A stretch of 64,000 nt of DNA from Tretioscincus oriximinensis. Lineage: Eukaryota > Chordata > Lepidosauria > Squamata > Gymnophthalmidae. The stretch covers positions 542,589-606,588 of the forward strand of contig JAJVDF010000220.1 in the NCBI GenBank assembly GCA_022410635.1, written 5' to 3'. Position 1 is the stretch's first letter. Every line of letters starts with the position of its first letter. Under the pieces are notes generated by a model. The model saw only the letters and a program-made list of their open reading frames with translations, was not told where the DNA came from and made no database searches. Of this stretch, positions 10,838 through 22,379 are shown piece after piece. Position numbers and translations under genes: made by a program.

Positions 10838-11851
10838 GGCTGCGTTCACACGATGAGCTAAAAACCAGAATAAAGCTATTTTCCAGAATATAGCAGTGGC
10901 GTATCCGTTCACACCATGAAGCTATATTCCGGAATATACAATGGCATGTCTGTGTACACGTATATTTGAATTCTCGTGATACGCAGCCAGCTCCACTGCA
11001 TTGCTTTGGCAGTGCCCTCCTTCCAGCCAGCCCTCCGTCTGCTTTCGGGGGNTGCTGCCTGGAGATCGGCTCTGCAAAGTAACAGGACGTTGTCGCTGAG
11101 GCGAGGAGGAGGAGGNGGGGAGGTTTCGCCGAGCTGCTCTGCAGGCAGCAGCCCCCGAAAGCAGGCAGAGGGCTGGCTGGAAGGAGGGCACTGCCAAAGC
11201 AACATGGTGGCGCTGGCTGCATGTTACAAGAAGCCATTTAGTGCGAGAGACAGGAGGGGAGGCATGACAGGAGGAAGTGCCACCTCCTTGCTTCGGCAGG
11301 GAAATCTGCCTGCCTTTTCCTAAGCACAGGCTACCTTCCACCTGGTTTTGGGGGCTGCTGCNTGCAGATCAGCTCGGCGAAACGAAGGGGAAAGTTGACA
11401 GACTTCCTGTCAACCTCCCCACCCCCTTCTCCTCGTCTCAGCCAAACAATTTGACAGCGACGACGTCCTGCTCGTCGCTTTGCATAGCCGATCTCCAGGC
11501 AGCAGCCCCCGAAACAGACGGAGGGCAGCCTGGGCTTAGGAAAAGGCGATCAGATTTTCCCGCTGAAGCAAGGAGGCAGTGCTTCCTCCTGTCATGTCTC
11601 CCCTCCTGTCCCTCGCACTAATAATGTTCACANGGGAGAGGAAGGGGATGGGCTACAAGATGACAGAGGTTGGCTGCGAGATTTAAGAGGTTCTCTGCAA
11701 TGATGCGCGATTAGCCCAGCTAATTCCCAGTTTATTCCGGGATAAATGGCGTTTATTGTGGGAGGGCTGCTGAAACATGTTTAACACGTGTGCCCCGACC
11801 ATCCTCATGTCGCTACAACTGAGGGTTTAAAATAGCTGTGTGAACGTAGCT
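10838..11851 (+). mobile_element. Composite non-autonomous DNA element, copy 1
   Basis: Left end GGCTGCGTTCACAC; right end, reversed, AGCTACGTTCACAC. TCA flanks both sides. The subterminal part holds the perfect palindrome TATATTCCGGAATATA (10923-10938). The GC-rich interior carries the core CTGCCTGGAGATC in alternating orientation: + 11055, - 11137 (altered), + 11358, - 11490. No transposase. Confidence 0.75.
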
Positions 11852-14037
11852 TCAGTTACCTGGGTACCTGATTATCTCTCTCTTTCCTGCTTTCCTAAAA
11901 CAACATCAAATTTGTTTTGAATTAGTAAATTATGAAATAATTTTTCTTTAACCTACAATCTACCTGAGCTAATCATTATAATAGTTTTATTTGTTTTTGA
12001 TTGCTTAGTTCTCAGTATGTGCCAAGTAAAAGATTTTGATGTATCTCTGGATATGCTTGAAGTGCCAGAGCATATTTTTTAACAACCCAGTGACAATTTC
12101 TTTGTTATTTAGTACTGCACTTTCTGATAGTGAGCAGAATGCATTCTCAGCCTTTCCAAATATTTATTTATCCTTCCATTTTGTCCTGAAGGTCTTGGTG
12201 AGCAACAACGGTCAAAACAAAATATAAAATAGATATACTGAATGTGCCTGAACATGGGGGAATCTATGAGAAGGCTCTGCCTCAGGTTCACACTCCCTTT
12301 CCTATAGATTGAAGAAAGACTCCTGCTTGAAATTCTGAATGATCTCCAACACAAGGTAGATAATACTGTCCTTGGGGTGGATGTGATTTAATAAAAGATC
12401 ATTTCTTCAGTGCCCATTCCTCACTTGCAAAAAAGACTCTTGTCACCTCCCCTATTTCTTGGAAATTGTGCTCGTCTTTTTCATTCTTACTTTTCATTCA
12501 TCTCCTAACAAGCAATTTTAACCTGTGGAACCCTTGACTCTGAATGAAATGCAAATGAATACAGAACAGATATATTTTATTGCAGGTTTTTCTCCTAAAG
12601 CACTCTTATTCTGGAAATACATTGCAATATCAGATCTGCACTGTCTAATCATGAATGGTGGGTGCATATAAAGACAATATGGGACACTCATGCCCACATA
12701 CTTCAGCAGCACAGATCCCTATAAAACTGATCACTCTCTGTATTTTAATCTTATTTGTCAGGGAACCTATATTGTCTCCCTTAAATTACCTTTGAAGTAT
12801 CACTTCTACAAGGTCACTGATAATGAGCTATGGAGCCCCTCGTTTTACACAGCAGACCAAAAGATGCAAACGCATGAAGTAACGTCAAGTTTTACNCCTG
12901 AGTTGAAAGTTAATCTAAATTCAAGAACAAAAGCATTCATATTTGTCCTTGTATGTCAAGGATTACTACCATTGAAAGTGGTTTCTATTATCTACGTGTC
13001 ACTTTCTGAGCTTCTTAATCTCTTTCTTTTCTCTTATTCAGTGGTTGCCTCTCGGTTGCCTTCGCACTGCAAGAAGTCGTTCTTTTCACTTTTTCAGCTT
13101 CTGTGTCTAGGATGTCTGTCTGCCTCTCCTCACCCCCACACCCTGAAGTTAAAAGGACTTTGGCTTGGCCTGGCCACCTGGGCGTAGCAATGGAGCTTAC
13201 ACTCAGGTCTGGCTCCCAGCCAGTTGCCAGCTGTGGCATTGTATGCACGGGTCTCACTTCCTTCTATGTGCTTGGAAAAATGCACGGGTTCTGTTTACAG
13301 CAACTTCTTGTCCCCACTGCGCCAAGCCCCAATCGTCTCCAACATCCCTTGTTTAATACTGTTTTGCAAATTATTAAGCACTGGAAGTCTATTAATCACA
13401 GTTCATGCCCTGTGCAAGCCCACACAAGGAACGGAGAGGACAGGGAAGGCAGGACAGGCTCACACCCCTGAAAGAGCTTAGATGGTGGTCCATTCAGATC
13501 CCTAACGAGATCATTAATGCTAACTAAATACAAACCTGACCCTACGACCCCCTGGGAAATTATGTGTGCCCAGTGCAAGACATTAATATGTATCCCAGAC
13601 CCCGGTCCCCCCTCTCTCATGGAATCCCTTGATAGGCTGAAAGCTAAACCTGTGATCAAAAGAGGCCTAATCACTGCTGTGATTGTCGTGAAGCAAGCTG
13701 GACAGAAAGTGGTCTGCAATCTCAATGGTTATTGCAAAGCCCACCCCCACAGCCTCCCCTCTTCCAAGCTTCAGCATCAGTCAGTGAATTGCAAAGAACT
13801 CTGGCTTTTCAGTTTATCTGACATACTGTGTCTACTTTCTAGGACCACCTGGTAAGCTAATTTTAACATGACACCAATTCAGCCCTCCTGTTTAGTCCTC
13901 TGCTCCCCCATGCAGCCAAAGAAGCGGAACTCCCCCATCCTTAGCTGTCCTTTGAACAAGTTCAAATTAAACAAATTATAACAGTGGAGACATTGTAATT
14001 GGATTATATTTCATTAGTATTTCCACTAAAGAAGGAA
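11852..14037. other. Long stretch without recognised repeats or genes
   Basis: Open frames of up to 165 codons (12690-13187) show no domain, no splice-bounded exon pattern and no family resemblance. This is one of the least repeat-rich blocks in the window. Confidence 0.5.
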
Positions 14038-14152
14038 CGAACTTGAGGAGAGGAGGAAAAGAGGAGTTAGGAGGGAGGGGGGAAGAACGAGAGATGGAAG
14101 AGAAAGGAGAAAGGAANGTGGGAGGGAGGGAGGGGAGGAAGGGGTGAAGTGA
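14038..14152 (+). repeat. Purine-rich tract
   Basis: About 110 bases nearly all A and G, with GGGAGGGAGGG runs and one N. Confidence 0.85.
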
Positions 14153-14339
14153 CCAGATAATGGTTAGAATCCCATATTTTCCACATGTGATCCAGGCTGT
14201 ACTTATGTTTAGTTGTCCATTATTATTTCACTATTGTTGGATAATTCAGAATGAAGCCACCAAGGCAGTACTTTATTCTGGAATATTACTTTACTAATAG
14301 AGAGGGCCAAAAAATTGGCCCAGGGGTTTTGGGACCCTG

Positions 14340-14666
14340 TGGACTACATTTGTTTTCCTCCTCGACTTCTTTCCTCACCTCACCTCCCTCTCACTCCCTC
14401 ATCCCTCCCCTCTCCTTTCCCTTCCTCTTCCTCCTCCCCAACCTTCTCTTCCTCATCCTCTACCCCAACCTTGCACCATCCCACACTGTCCCCCTCTCCT
14501 CCCCCTCCTCCCCCCAGGGCCCCNNNNNNNNNNNNNNNNNNNNNNNNNNNNNNNNNNNNNNNNNNNCCTCCTCCTCTTCTTCTCCCTCTCCCTCTTCTTC
14601 TTCCTCTTTCTCCCTCCCTTTTCCCTCCCCTTCCCTCCCCTTCTCTCCTCCTCCCCTTCCCTCCTC
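14340..14666 (+). repeat. Pyrimidine-rich tract with assembly gap 14524-14566
   Basis: Roughly 280 known bases of CTCC/CTTC units flank a 43-base N run. It is opposite in strand bias to the purine tract at 14038. The gap is probably caused by the low complexity. Confidence 0.9.
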
Positions 14667-15801
14667 ATGCTCTTCAAAATGGCAGCTCTCTCAATGAGCA
14701 CAACCAAAAATGGGGTAAAGCAACTTGAAGGTTTCTGTTGCTGCCACAAATGAAGGCGCAGCCTCCATCTTCAGAAGAAATAGAAATGTGTATGAAAGCT
14801 CATGCCACCTATCTTTCTCCTATTAATTTCCAATTGCTATAAGCTCCCTTGCTGGACCTTCAGAATACAGTTTTACTAAATTAAAAAATACAATAGTTGC
14901 TGAATAAAAAAGGAAACTGCAATATTCACTCAAAAAAGTAATTGCAGTATTCATTGAATTTAAAAACACAACATATGAGAAATCTTTTACACTCACTTCT
15001 CTCCTTAGATAAATCCTGAAGACATGGAAACATTTATGAGGCTGTATCTTATGTTCCTTTTCAGCAGAAAGCAACTGCTAAAGACCATATCACCTGCCTT
15101 TGATAACCAGGAATAAAGGTAATAGCATCTTCCATTAAGTGTCTCATCTGTTGGTTCTTNGTGAATATCAGTTATGGGAACAAGGAATTGCTCAGTGATA
15201 TATATTCATGTGTGTGTGCTCTTTCATAGAATTATTCATTCCTAGATTCCTTAACCATGACCAAGAAGTCACACCTGACACTGTTAACACATTAAGTGCC
15301 CATTTTCAGTCAATTCAATTTCCACACTCTTTCAGCATAATGTGGTTCTCTTCGTCACACCCATTAAAGATGCAGAAGTTATATCATGCTTTCTTTCTTT
15401 TTTGCTAACACTTGTTCTACTATACTAATATTTTAGACATATTGTGTTCACTTGAAATAAAGTCTTATATCAGGGATATTTAATTAGCTATTGCACAGAC
15501 AAATGCTGGACTTAATGTGTTCTTGTTCAGAAATAGCATTAATAGTGTTCTGAAGCCTAACCTAAANGAGAAGTGACATATATAACCATTTAATAGGCTC
15601 CCAGTGCATTCAAAACCTGAATAAAGACATTAAAGTTGTGCTGAGAGACAAAAGGGCACTCTGTAGGCAGTTCCAGCACCATCATATCCTTGCAGCACCA
15701 GTGCCCAAGGATTCTTGTTCTCTTTGTCCTCCATAGTTGTGCAACTAGGTATCCCACGTGCCCCCCAGTACCTGCATACCTGTAGCAACCTCCCATAGTA
15801 G
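14667..15801. other. Unassigned DNA
   Basis: No gene or mobile-element signature recognised. Confidence 0.5.
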
Positions 15802-16343
15802 TAGGGTTGCCACCTTTTGATAAGTGAAATAAGGGACAAGCTCTTAAAAATAAGNGACATCTCCCAAAAATACAGGATACTAAGAAAACCCTCAAAATTA
15901 ATAATTAAAGGGGATTTTTAGCTAAATGTGATACTAATTAATGAATAACTAAAGGTAATAGTAAGGCACAAGGAAATTTGACACTTGATAAAGGTTTTTG
16001 TGGGGTCCTCGCCTGTGACAAAACCACGGCTTAAAAGGAAAGAAAAAAACGACTGCCTGAATTCGTGCCCAAAGATGGCGGGCACAACGAAGACGAGCGA
16101 GCACAAGGAATAAGCTCTCCGATGCTCGTCTTCTGGGCAAACAAGCGGGGCGGATGGGGCGACGCTGCTTTTTAACCCCTCGGCTGAAACCCCGCCTCTG
16201 CCGCTCAACAGCTGGCAACGTGCATTGGGTCAGACCCGNAAGTCAAGTGCCACCACTAGGACACTTGACTCATAATACGGGATGCTTAATTTTGACCTGA
16301 AATACAGGATGTCCCTTATAATACAGAACAGGTGGGAACCCTA
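15802..16343. mobile_element. hAT non-autonomous element with 8-base target duplication
   Basis: Left TAGGGTTGCCACCT and right (reversed) TAGGGTTCCCACCT form terminal inverted repeats with one mismatch. Flanking octamers CATAGTAG (15794-15801) and CACAGTAG (16344-16351) match at 7 of 8 bases, the hAT target-site length. The interior has a GC-rich block near 16070-16240 and AT-rich subterminal DNA; no transposase frame. Confidence 0.8.
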
Positions 16344-16423
16344 CACAGTAGATGAGGGACGTGCTCTGCTCCTATTATAAGGACTGNTTTCTCTCCTGCC
16401 TCATCTGCTATCACACGGAGCTT

Positions 16424-16682
16424 TGAGGCACAGTGGTACGATGGTTAAGAATCCTGGTGTTTCAGCAGAGATACTGAATTTGAAGCTCTGTGTCGGCTGT
16501 GGAGAAGAGTGAACGCCCTCTACTGGTCTCAGCTATAGCCAACCCAGCTATTCAAAAGCAAGAAATTGTGATTACATAAATGTGGACCATCACCGCCTGG
16601 TGGGGAAGAGAGAATGCAAACCTTTGAGTGAAAAATAAGCTTGTAAACTGCTTTGGGTCCCTTTGGGTGAGAAATATTAGAA
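16424..16682 (+). mobile_element. SINE family 2, degraded
   Basis: tRNA-like head with GTGGTACGATGGTTAAGAAT, then the shared body AGCCAACCCAGCTATTC, CCGCCTGGTGGGGAAGA and the tail CTGCTTTGGGTCCCTTTGGG. More diverged than the copy at 41398. Confidence 0.75.
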
Positions 16683-17954
16683 CATTCAAAACATCCACTT
16701 TTGTATTCTGAAATCTTTTCTAGCATGCTGTGGCTTTCAAAGTCAGTTTTCACNAATAATTCCTCCATCCTAATTGACAGAGCATCAAGCAGACATTTTA
16801 TGCATAAAACTATGTCAAAATAAATAAACATGCACTTCACTCTGAAAGAATTCATATTTTTTTTAAAAAAAATCATTTTGGTATATTATCAAGAATTGTA
16901 CTAGTTTTTATGTAGAAAATGTGGGAACTATAGAGACATCAGTTTGTGAGAAATGTTGTATCATTAGTAGTTCAATACATATCATTTATATTAGTTTCCA
17001 AATTACTGCCTGTGACAAGGTTATGTAGCATTTATTCTGCTTTTTCTTGCATTCATTTCTTTGTCACCTATACTTTAAATACAGAGTGTAACACAATCCA
17101 CTATAACGAAAGTCTTCGTTGAGAGTCAGAGATTAAAATTACCCCCGTCTGCCCTGACCTCCTTTCTCCGCAGGTGAGAGGGTCCCCCTTCACAAGCTAA
17201 ATGAAGCAGAAATGATGGAGTGTTTGTTTTCCTTGACTTTCCCTCAGCCTGTCAGTAAATTTACAGGCACGAATATGGAGTGTTAATTTAATGTTCCCAC
17301 TGAGCACCTCATTGTCAACAAAGGCTTCAAACCATAGCAGAGGAAAGGGTTAGTTCATGCAGAAAATGACCCTCATTGCTTGATTGCCTCATGATCCAGA
17401 CAACCAGCAAGGAAAAAAAAAGAAGCTTTCTAGCAACATACATTTGATGGCAGCGAATAAAAAATACTCTACATTCGCTCAAATAAAAAAAACCACCTGC
17501 AGTGTTCACTTATTGGCTACCTTTGCAGGCAATCCGTACAAGCTGATTGCTAATTCTTGACTTAACCAAAAAGTTAAACCCTTCATTATCTGCACCGTAT
17601 ACAAATTAACTCAGGTCTCAACATATTAAACAAGACTCACAACAAATTGTGGTCTAACTCAGGAAATTGCTTTCTGCACATGAGGATTTGTGCCTTTAAG
17701 GTCATTGCTAAGAAATTACCTCAAAACATTCTACAAGAAAGAGTTAGAGTATTTGAAAAGGTTCTTTCAAGTAGTTAATTGCTACCTGTTTGTAGGAAAA
17801 GAATTAATACATTTTTTAATGTTAGAATTAAAATTAAAATTAAGGAATGTTAGTCCTTATAATTAACTAAGGGGAAACAATTAAAAGTGAAAATTCATTT
17901 TATATAGGATTTAAGATATTAAAAGTTATTAAGAAGGGTTTAACATTGTAGATG
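16683..17954. other. Unassigned DNA; 17095-17340 free of repeat signatures
   Basis: No coding evidence. The central part has balanced composition unlike the AT-rich flanks and could be a conserved non-coding block, which needs an alignment to test. Confidence 0.4.
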
Positions 17955-18083
17955 TAAATCTTCTTCCTCTTCCTCTTCTTATTCTTATTCCTATTCTTCG
18001 TCTTATTCTTCTTATTGTTCTTATTGTCTTCATTGTTGACATTGTTGTCATTGTTGTCATTATATTATTACTATTACTATTAC

Positions 18084-18170
<87 letters not shown>
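17955..18170 (+). repeat. Compound microsatellite TTC/TTG then (ATT)n
   Basis: Degenerate TTCTTA units to about 18060, then an almost pure (ATT)n run of about 35 copies at 18061-18168. Confidence 0.95.
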
Positions 18171-18171
<1 letters not shown>

Positions 18172-18239
18172 CAAAACCCTAATAATAAACTTTGTTTGTT
18201 GCTGATTTAATCCGGAAACATTTCTGGATTAAGCTTGTT

Positions 18240-19733
18240 CTTTAGGAATGAAAAAAAATTAAAATGTACATCTTGTACTATATATCTCCTTTCTAAATGG
18301 TATATTACATCCCATTGTATTTTTTACATATTGCCACACCTCTAAAACCTTTTCACACTCCATAATATGTGAATATATGTACCTGGCATCCCACAGCCAT
18401 GCCAGCATTTTGGCTTTAAATTGAGTATAATGAGAGATAACTAACATAGTGTCCTTTACCATCTTATTAGTAATTTTATTTGACGTTCTTTAACTCTTGT
18501 GTTTTTAATTTTAGTAGCTTTGCTCCAAATTTTTGCCATTGCCCAGTACCCAAAGACCAGTTAAAACCTCTTTTTTATTAAACTGATGGCATCTTGTTAA
18601 TCTATATACTTGCCCCCCTAAACCTTTCATTGACTTATAACTTTTCATCTACTCCTTCTCCTGGGGGTATTATTATTGAACATTATCTGTCCTATCAGAT
18701 TAATTGCTGTTTCTATTTCTAGCCATTTATTAGCTCATAATATTTGTACCCATTTATCCTTTGGGATAATTATTCTTTTAGACTGAAAAACAATCTTTAA
18801 TCATTCAGATTGTTTGCTGCACCAATTTATCTATGTCACTTTCCAAAAAGATTCCTGAATATCTATTTAGCTGTCTTATATGCAAATACTTTGACATTCT
18901 AGGTATCAATTCGTGTTGCCATCTCTTCCAAATTTTTAATATTGTCCTTGTGATTAATTAGTATTAATAACCAATATTATTAATCAGTGTCCTATGTATT
19001 TTAATGTATTAAGTATGGATTCATCATCAATTTTGTTTATCGTTCTCTCAATTCTAGTCCATTTTTAATTGTATTTTCCAGCTGAAATAGGTTTTTTAAC
19101 TGGAAGGCCTCATAATAATTTTCTGAATTGGAATATTCCATCCCATTTTAATAATGTACCTGTAAAGGGTATTAGTTTTGGTTTTGCAATATGGGCTCTT
19201 TTTTATCCACATATCCAGTATTTTATTTTCCTATTCCATCCTCAAATGGCCTGTTTTGGTATTTCTTTAGATAATGTCTGCTTTAAAGGTATCATTTTGG
19301 GAAGAATTACCATTTTAAATGCTCTGATTCAAGCAAAAAAAAATTTCTCTTCCCATTCTCCCATTCGATGTAGCATTTTTCTCCANACTGATTTATAATT
19401 ATTATATTGACCTTCTTAAAGAGGACAATGTCCAGATATTTAATCTTCTTGAGTCTGTTGTATCCAACTTTGTTCTTGAATATCTTCTTTTTATACAATA
19501 TTTCAGACCTCTGTACACTAACTTTCAATCCTGAATTATTGCCAAATTGCTCACTGGTTATTCTGAAATTCTCACAGCTTATTGTTTTCATCAATTTTAT
19601 CTTTCCTTATTCTATATCTATTGAAATTTGTATTGTTTCTAATTTCACAGGGGTTCAATTGTTAATAGAATTAATACTGGTGACAGTGGACACTCTTGAC
19701 ATGTCCCATATCTAATCCCAATTTGGCATGGAA
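18240..19733 (-). pseudogene. L1 ORF2 reverse-transcriptase remnant
   Basis: Read on the minus strand, the segment gives CPLSPVL near 19680 (the L1 RT QGCPLSP block), then FGNNSGLKVSVQRSEILYKK and a KYLDIVL block (family KYLGI), in the correct L1 order over 19307-19594. Downstream minus-strand DNA stays L1-like but full of stops to about 18240. The 5' side is cut at 19734 by the composite DNA element. Catalytic FADD is not seen intact. Confidence 0.7.
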
Positions 19734-20832
19734 GGCTGTGTTCACACAGCTATTTTATTCCTCAATTGTAGCGACATAAGGAAGATGTTAAGGTGTTAAG
19801 CGTGTTTCAGCAGTCCTTCTACAATAAACGCCATTTATCCCAGAATAAACTATTGCTGGGATAATCAGGCACTATTGCGGAGAACTTCTGAAATCTCGCA
19901 GCCAACCTCCATCATCTCGTAGCCACCCCCTTCCTCTCCCGCGTGAACATTTCTAGTGCGAGAGACAGGAGGGAAGAGATGACATGAGGAAGCGCCGCCT
20001 CCTTCGGCGGGGAAATCTGCCCACCTTTTCCTAAGGCCAGGCTGCCCTCCGCTTGCTTTTGGGGGCTGCTGCCTGGAGATCGGCGCTGTCAAATGGTTCA
20101 GCTGAGGCAAGGAGGAGGAGATGGGGAGGTTGACAGAGCGTCTGTCAATGTTTCCCTTCATTTTGCCAAGCTGATCTCCAGGCAACAGCCCCCCAAAAGC
20201 AGGTGGAGGGCTGGCTGGAAGGAGGGCACAGATGCAGCAATGCGGCGGAGCCGACTGCATGTCAAGAGAAGCCTTTTTCTAAGCCCAGCCAACCCTCCAC
20301 CTGCTTTCAGAGACTGTTGCCTGGAGATCAGGACGTCTGTCAATGCTGCTCATCGTTTCACTGAGCTGATCTCCAGGCAGCAGCCCCTGAAAGCAGGCGG
20401 AGGCAGCCTGGGCTTAGGAAAAGGCTTCTCGTGACTCACAGCCGGCTCCGTCACATTGCTTCGGCTGTGCCTTCCTTCCAGTCAGCCATCTGCCTGCTTT
20501 TGGGGGCTGCTGCGTGGAGATCAGCTGGGCAAAATGAAGAACATTGACAGACATCCTGTCAACCTCTCCACCTCCTCCTCCTTGCCTCAGCTGCACCATT
20601 TGACAGCTCTGATCTCCAGGCAGAAGCCCCCGAAAGCAGGCGGAGGGTTGGCTGGAAGGAGGGCACAGCCGAAGCAATGCGTCAGAGCCAGCTGCGTGTG
20701 ACAAGAGTACATGTGCACAGACACACCATTCTATATTCCGGAATATAGTTTTGTGGTGTGAAGGGACACGCCATTGCTATATTCCAGAATATAGCTTTAT
20801 TCCGGTTTTTATCTCATCATGTGAACGCAGCT
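19734..20832 (-). mobile_element. Composite non-autonomous DNA element, copy 2
   Basis: Opposite orientation to copy 1: left GGCTGTGTTCACACAGC, right (reversed) AGCTGCGTTCACAT. GAA flanks both ends. It has the most complete interior, with six alternating cores: + 20069, - 20173, + 20317, - 20368, + 20510, - 20611. The TATTCCGGAATATA palindrome is near the right end. Confidence 0.75.
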
Positions 20833-22149
20833 GAAGTCTCTTTAAACAACTTTAAAAAATTCAAAGATGTAGCTTATAAAGCCTGTAGAACCTGTTAAAA
20901 CTGCTCCTTTTTATACCCATTAAAAGCTTTTATCTGCTTTTATTTGGTAACCTTTTTTATTAGATTTTAGTTTGACATGTCTCTGATTTGCTTTTGATTG
21001 GTGTTTATATAGGTACAGAAGTAGGAAACATAGCTAATCACAGTATGCACAAGCGGTTGACCAACCAGCTGCTGTGCACATTGAGATTGGCTATATTTCC
21101 TACTTCTCTGCCTATGNCTCTCCACCATATCCAACTAAATGAAAATTATTTTGGTATTACAACAGTCTATATTAGGAACAAGATGCCCATTCCCAAACTT
21201 CAAATGACAGGTAGAAAATCAAATTGACCAAAAGGTGCTTCTTTAGAAGTATCTGATCAGTCCTTTAAGATTGATCAAAATTAGACTGATTGCTCCCATG
21301 ATTCAACCATTGACTCATCTGTGACCATAGATGACTCATCTCTTGCATTTCCTCTTTCCCAGCATTAGGCCTTTTCCATTCACACACCTCTCGCANTCAC
21401 AAACTTCATAGCATGTTATTTCTAGGACATTTGTAGGGCTGCTATTTTAATCATCTTCATGGACAATTTTAAGTTGTTAATAACACGAATGGTCTGCAGG
21501 TATATTCTAGAACGCTGCCGTGGTATTTGTATATGAATGCAGCATTTTGGTGATCGACAGAAAGCTTCCNTACAGATAAATGCAAAAACACCCTGAATAT
21601 TATATATCACCCAGCTGATTAGTTTCATTTTCTTGAAGGCCTGTTGTCACTTTCACTTCAAAATCACCATCTACTATGCCTCACTGTATTTAGAACTCTA
21701 TGTTACAATTGTCAAATGTTAGATCCAAAACATGTCATTTTTTGGTAATCACTTGCTGTTTACACTGTAAATAATANGAGACACTTTGAAAGCTGTGATT
21801 CTTATTCCACAGTTCTGCCTTAAAAAAATTTGAACCAGCAATTTAGATGATAGGAAAATTATAACCTCTGCAAATCATATTTTGAAATATAAATATGCCT
21901 GCAAACCAATGAAGTACCCACAATTATATTATTCTCACCTATTTACTTTACCATCCTAGGGAGAGAACCTGTTTGGATAAATAAAATTATTAGCTAGAAT
22001 ATTAACTGCTACCTAAGAGCAACAAAGGCCAGGTGTTCATCGCCTTATCTTTTAACTAAGTTCTTATGACTATGTAACCTTGTGTTTTGAGCATGTCCAG
22101 CTTTGTAAATGAGATGTTCTCACTCCTTACTTACTGAAGTTCTGTTTTG
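20833..22149. other. Unassigned DNA
   Basis: Nothing recognised apart from scattered N bases. Confidence 0.5.
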
Positions 22150-22162
22150 CTATCTTGCTGGA

Positions 22163-22366
22163 CAATTTCAGAGAAATAGCCATGTTAGTCTAGCAGAAAG
22201 TCCAGCAAAGGAGCTAGCAGCACTTTGAGACTAACTTGAGAAAAGTGGTTGGCATAAGCTTTCGTAGACAGGTCTACTTCTCTGGTCTACAGCACCTGTC
22301 TGCAAAAGCTTATGCCAACCACTTTTCTCAAATTTGTCTCAAAGTGCTGCTATGTCCTTTGCTGGA
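22163..22366. mobile_element. Penelope-type insertion arranged as an inverted repeat
   Basis: Arms 22201-22272 and 22294-22366 are reverse complements with about seven mismatches, around a 21-base spacer. The perfect 13-base repeat CTATCTTGCTGGA flanks the element (22150-22162, 22367-22379). The left arm plus lead-in matches the single-arm copy at 41811 almost exactly. Minus-strand text includes GTCTACGAAAGCTTATGCC. Confidence 0.75.
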
Positions 22367-22379
22367 CTATCTTGCTGGA

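Noticed and set aside
10758..11341. Overlapping frames of 98-159 codons on both strands
   Set aside because: They lie in the GC-rich modules of a DNA transposon where stop codons are rare; no codon pattern or domain.
12690..13187. 165-codon frame
   Set aside because: No recognisable domain, includes an N, and has no splice context; a chance frame is likelier.
14251..14749. Proline/serine-rich frames on both strands
   Set aside because: Low-complexity pyrimidine tract with an unknown gap.
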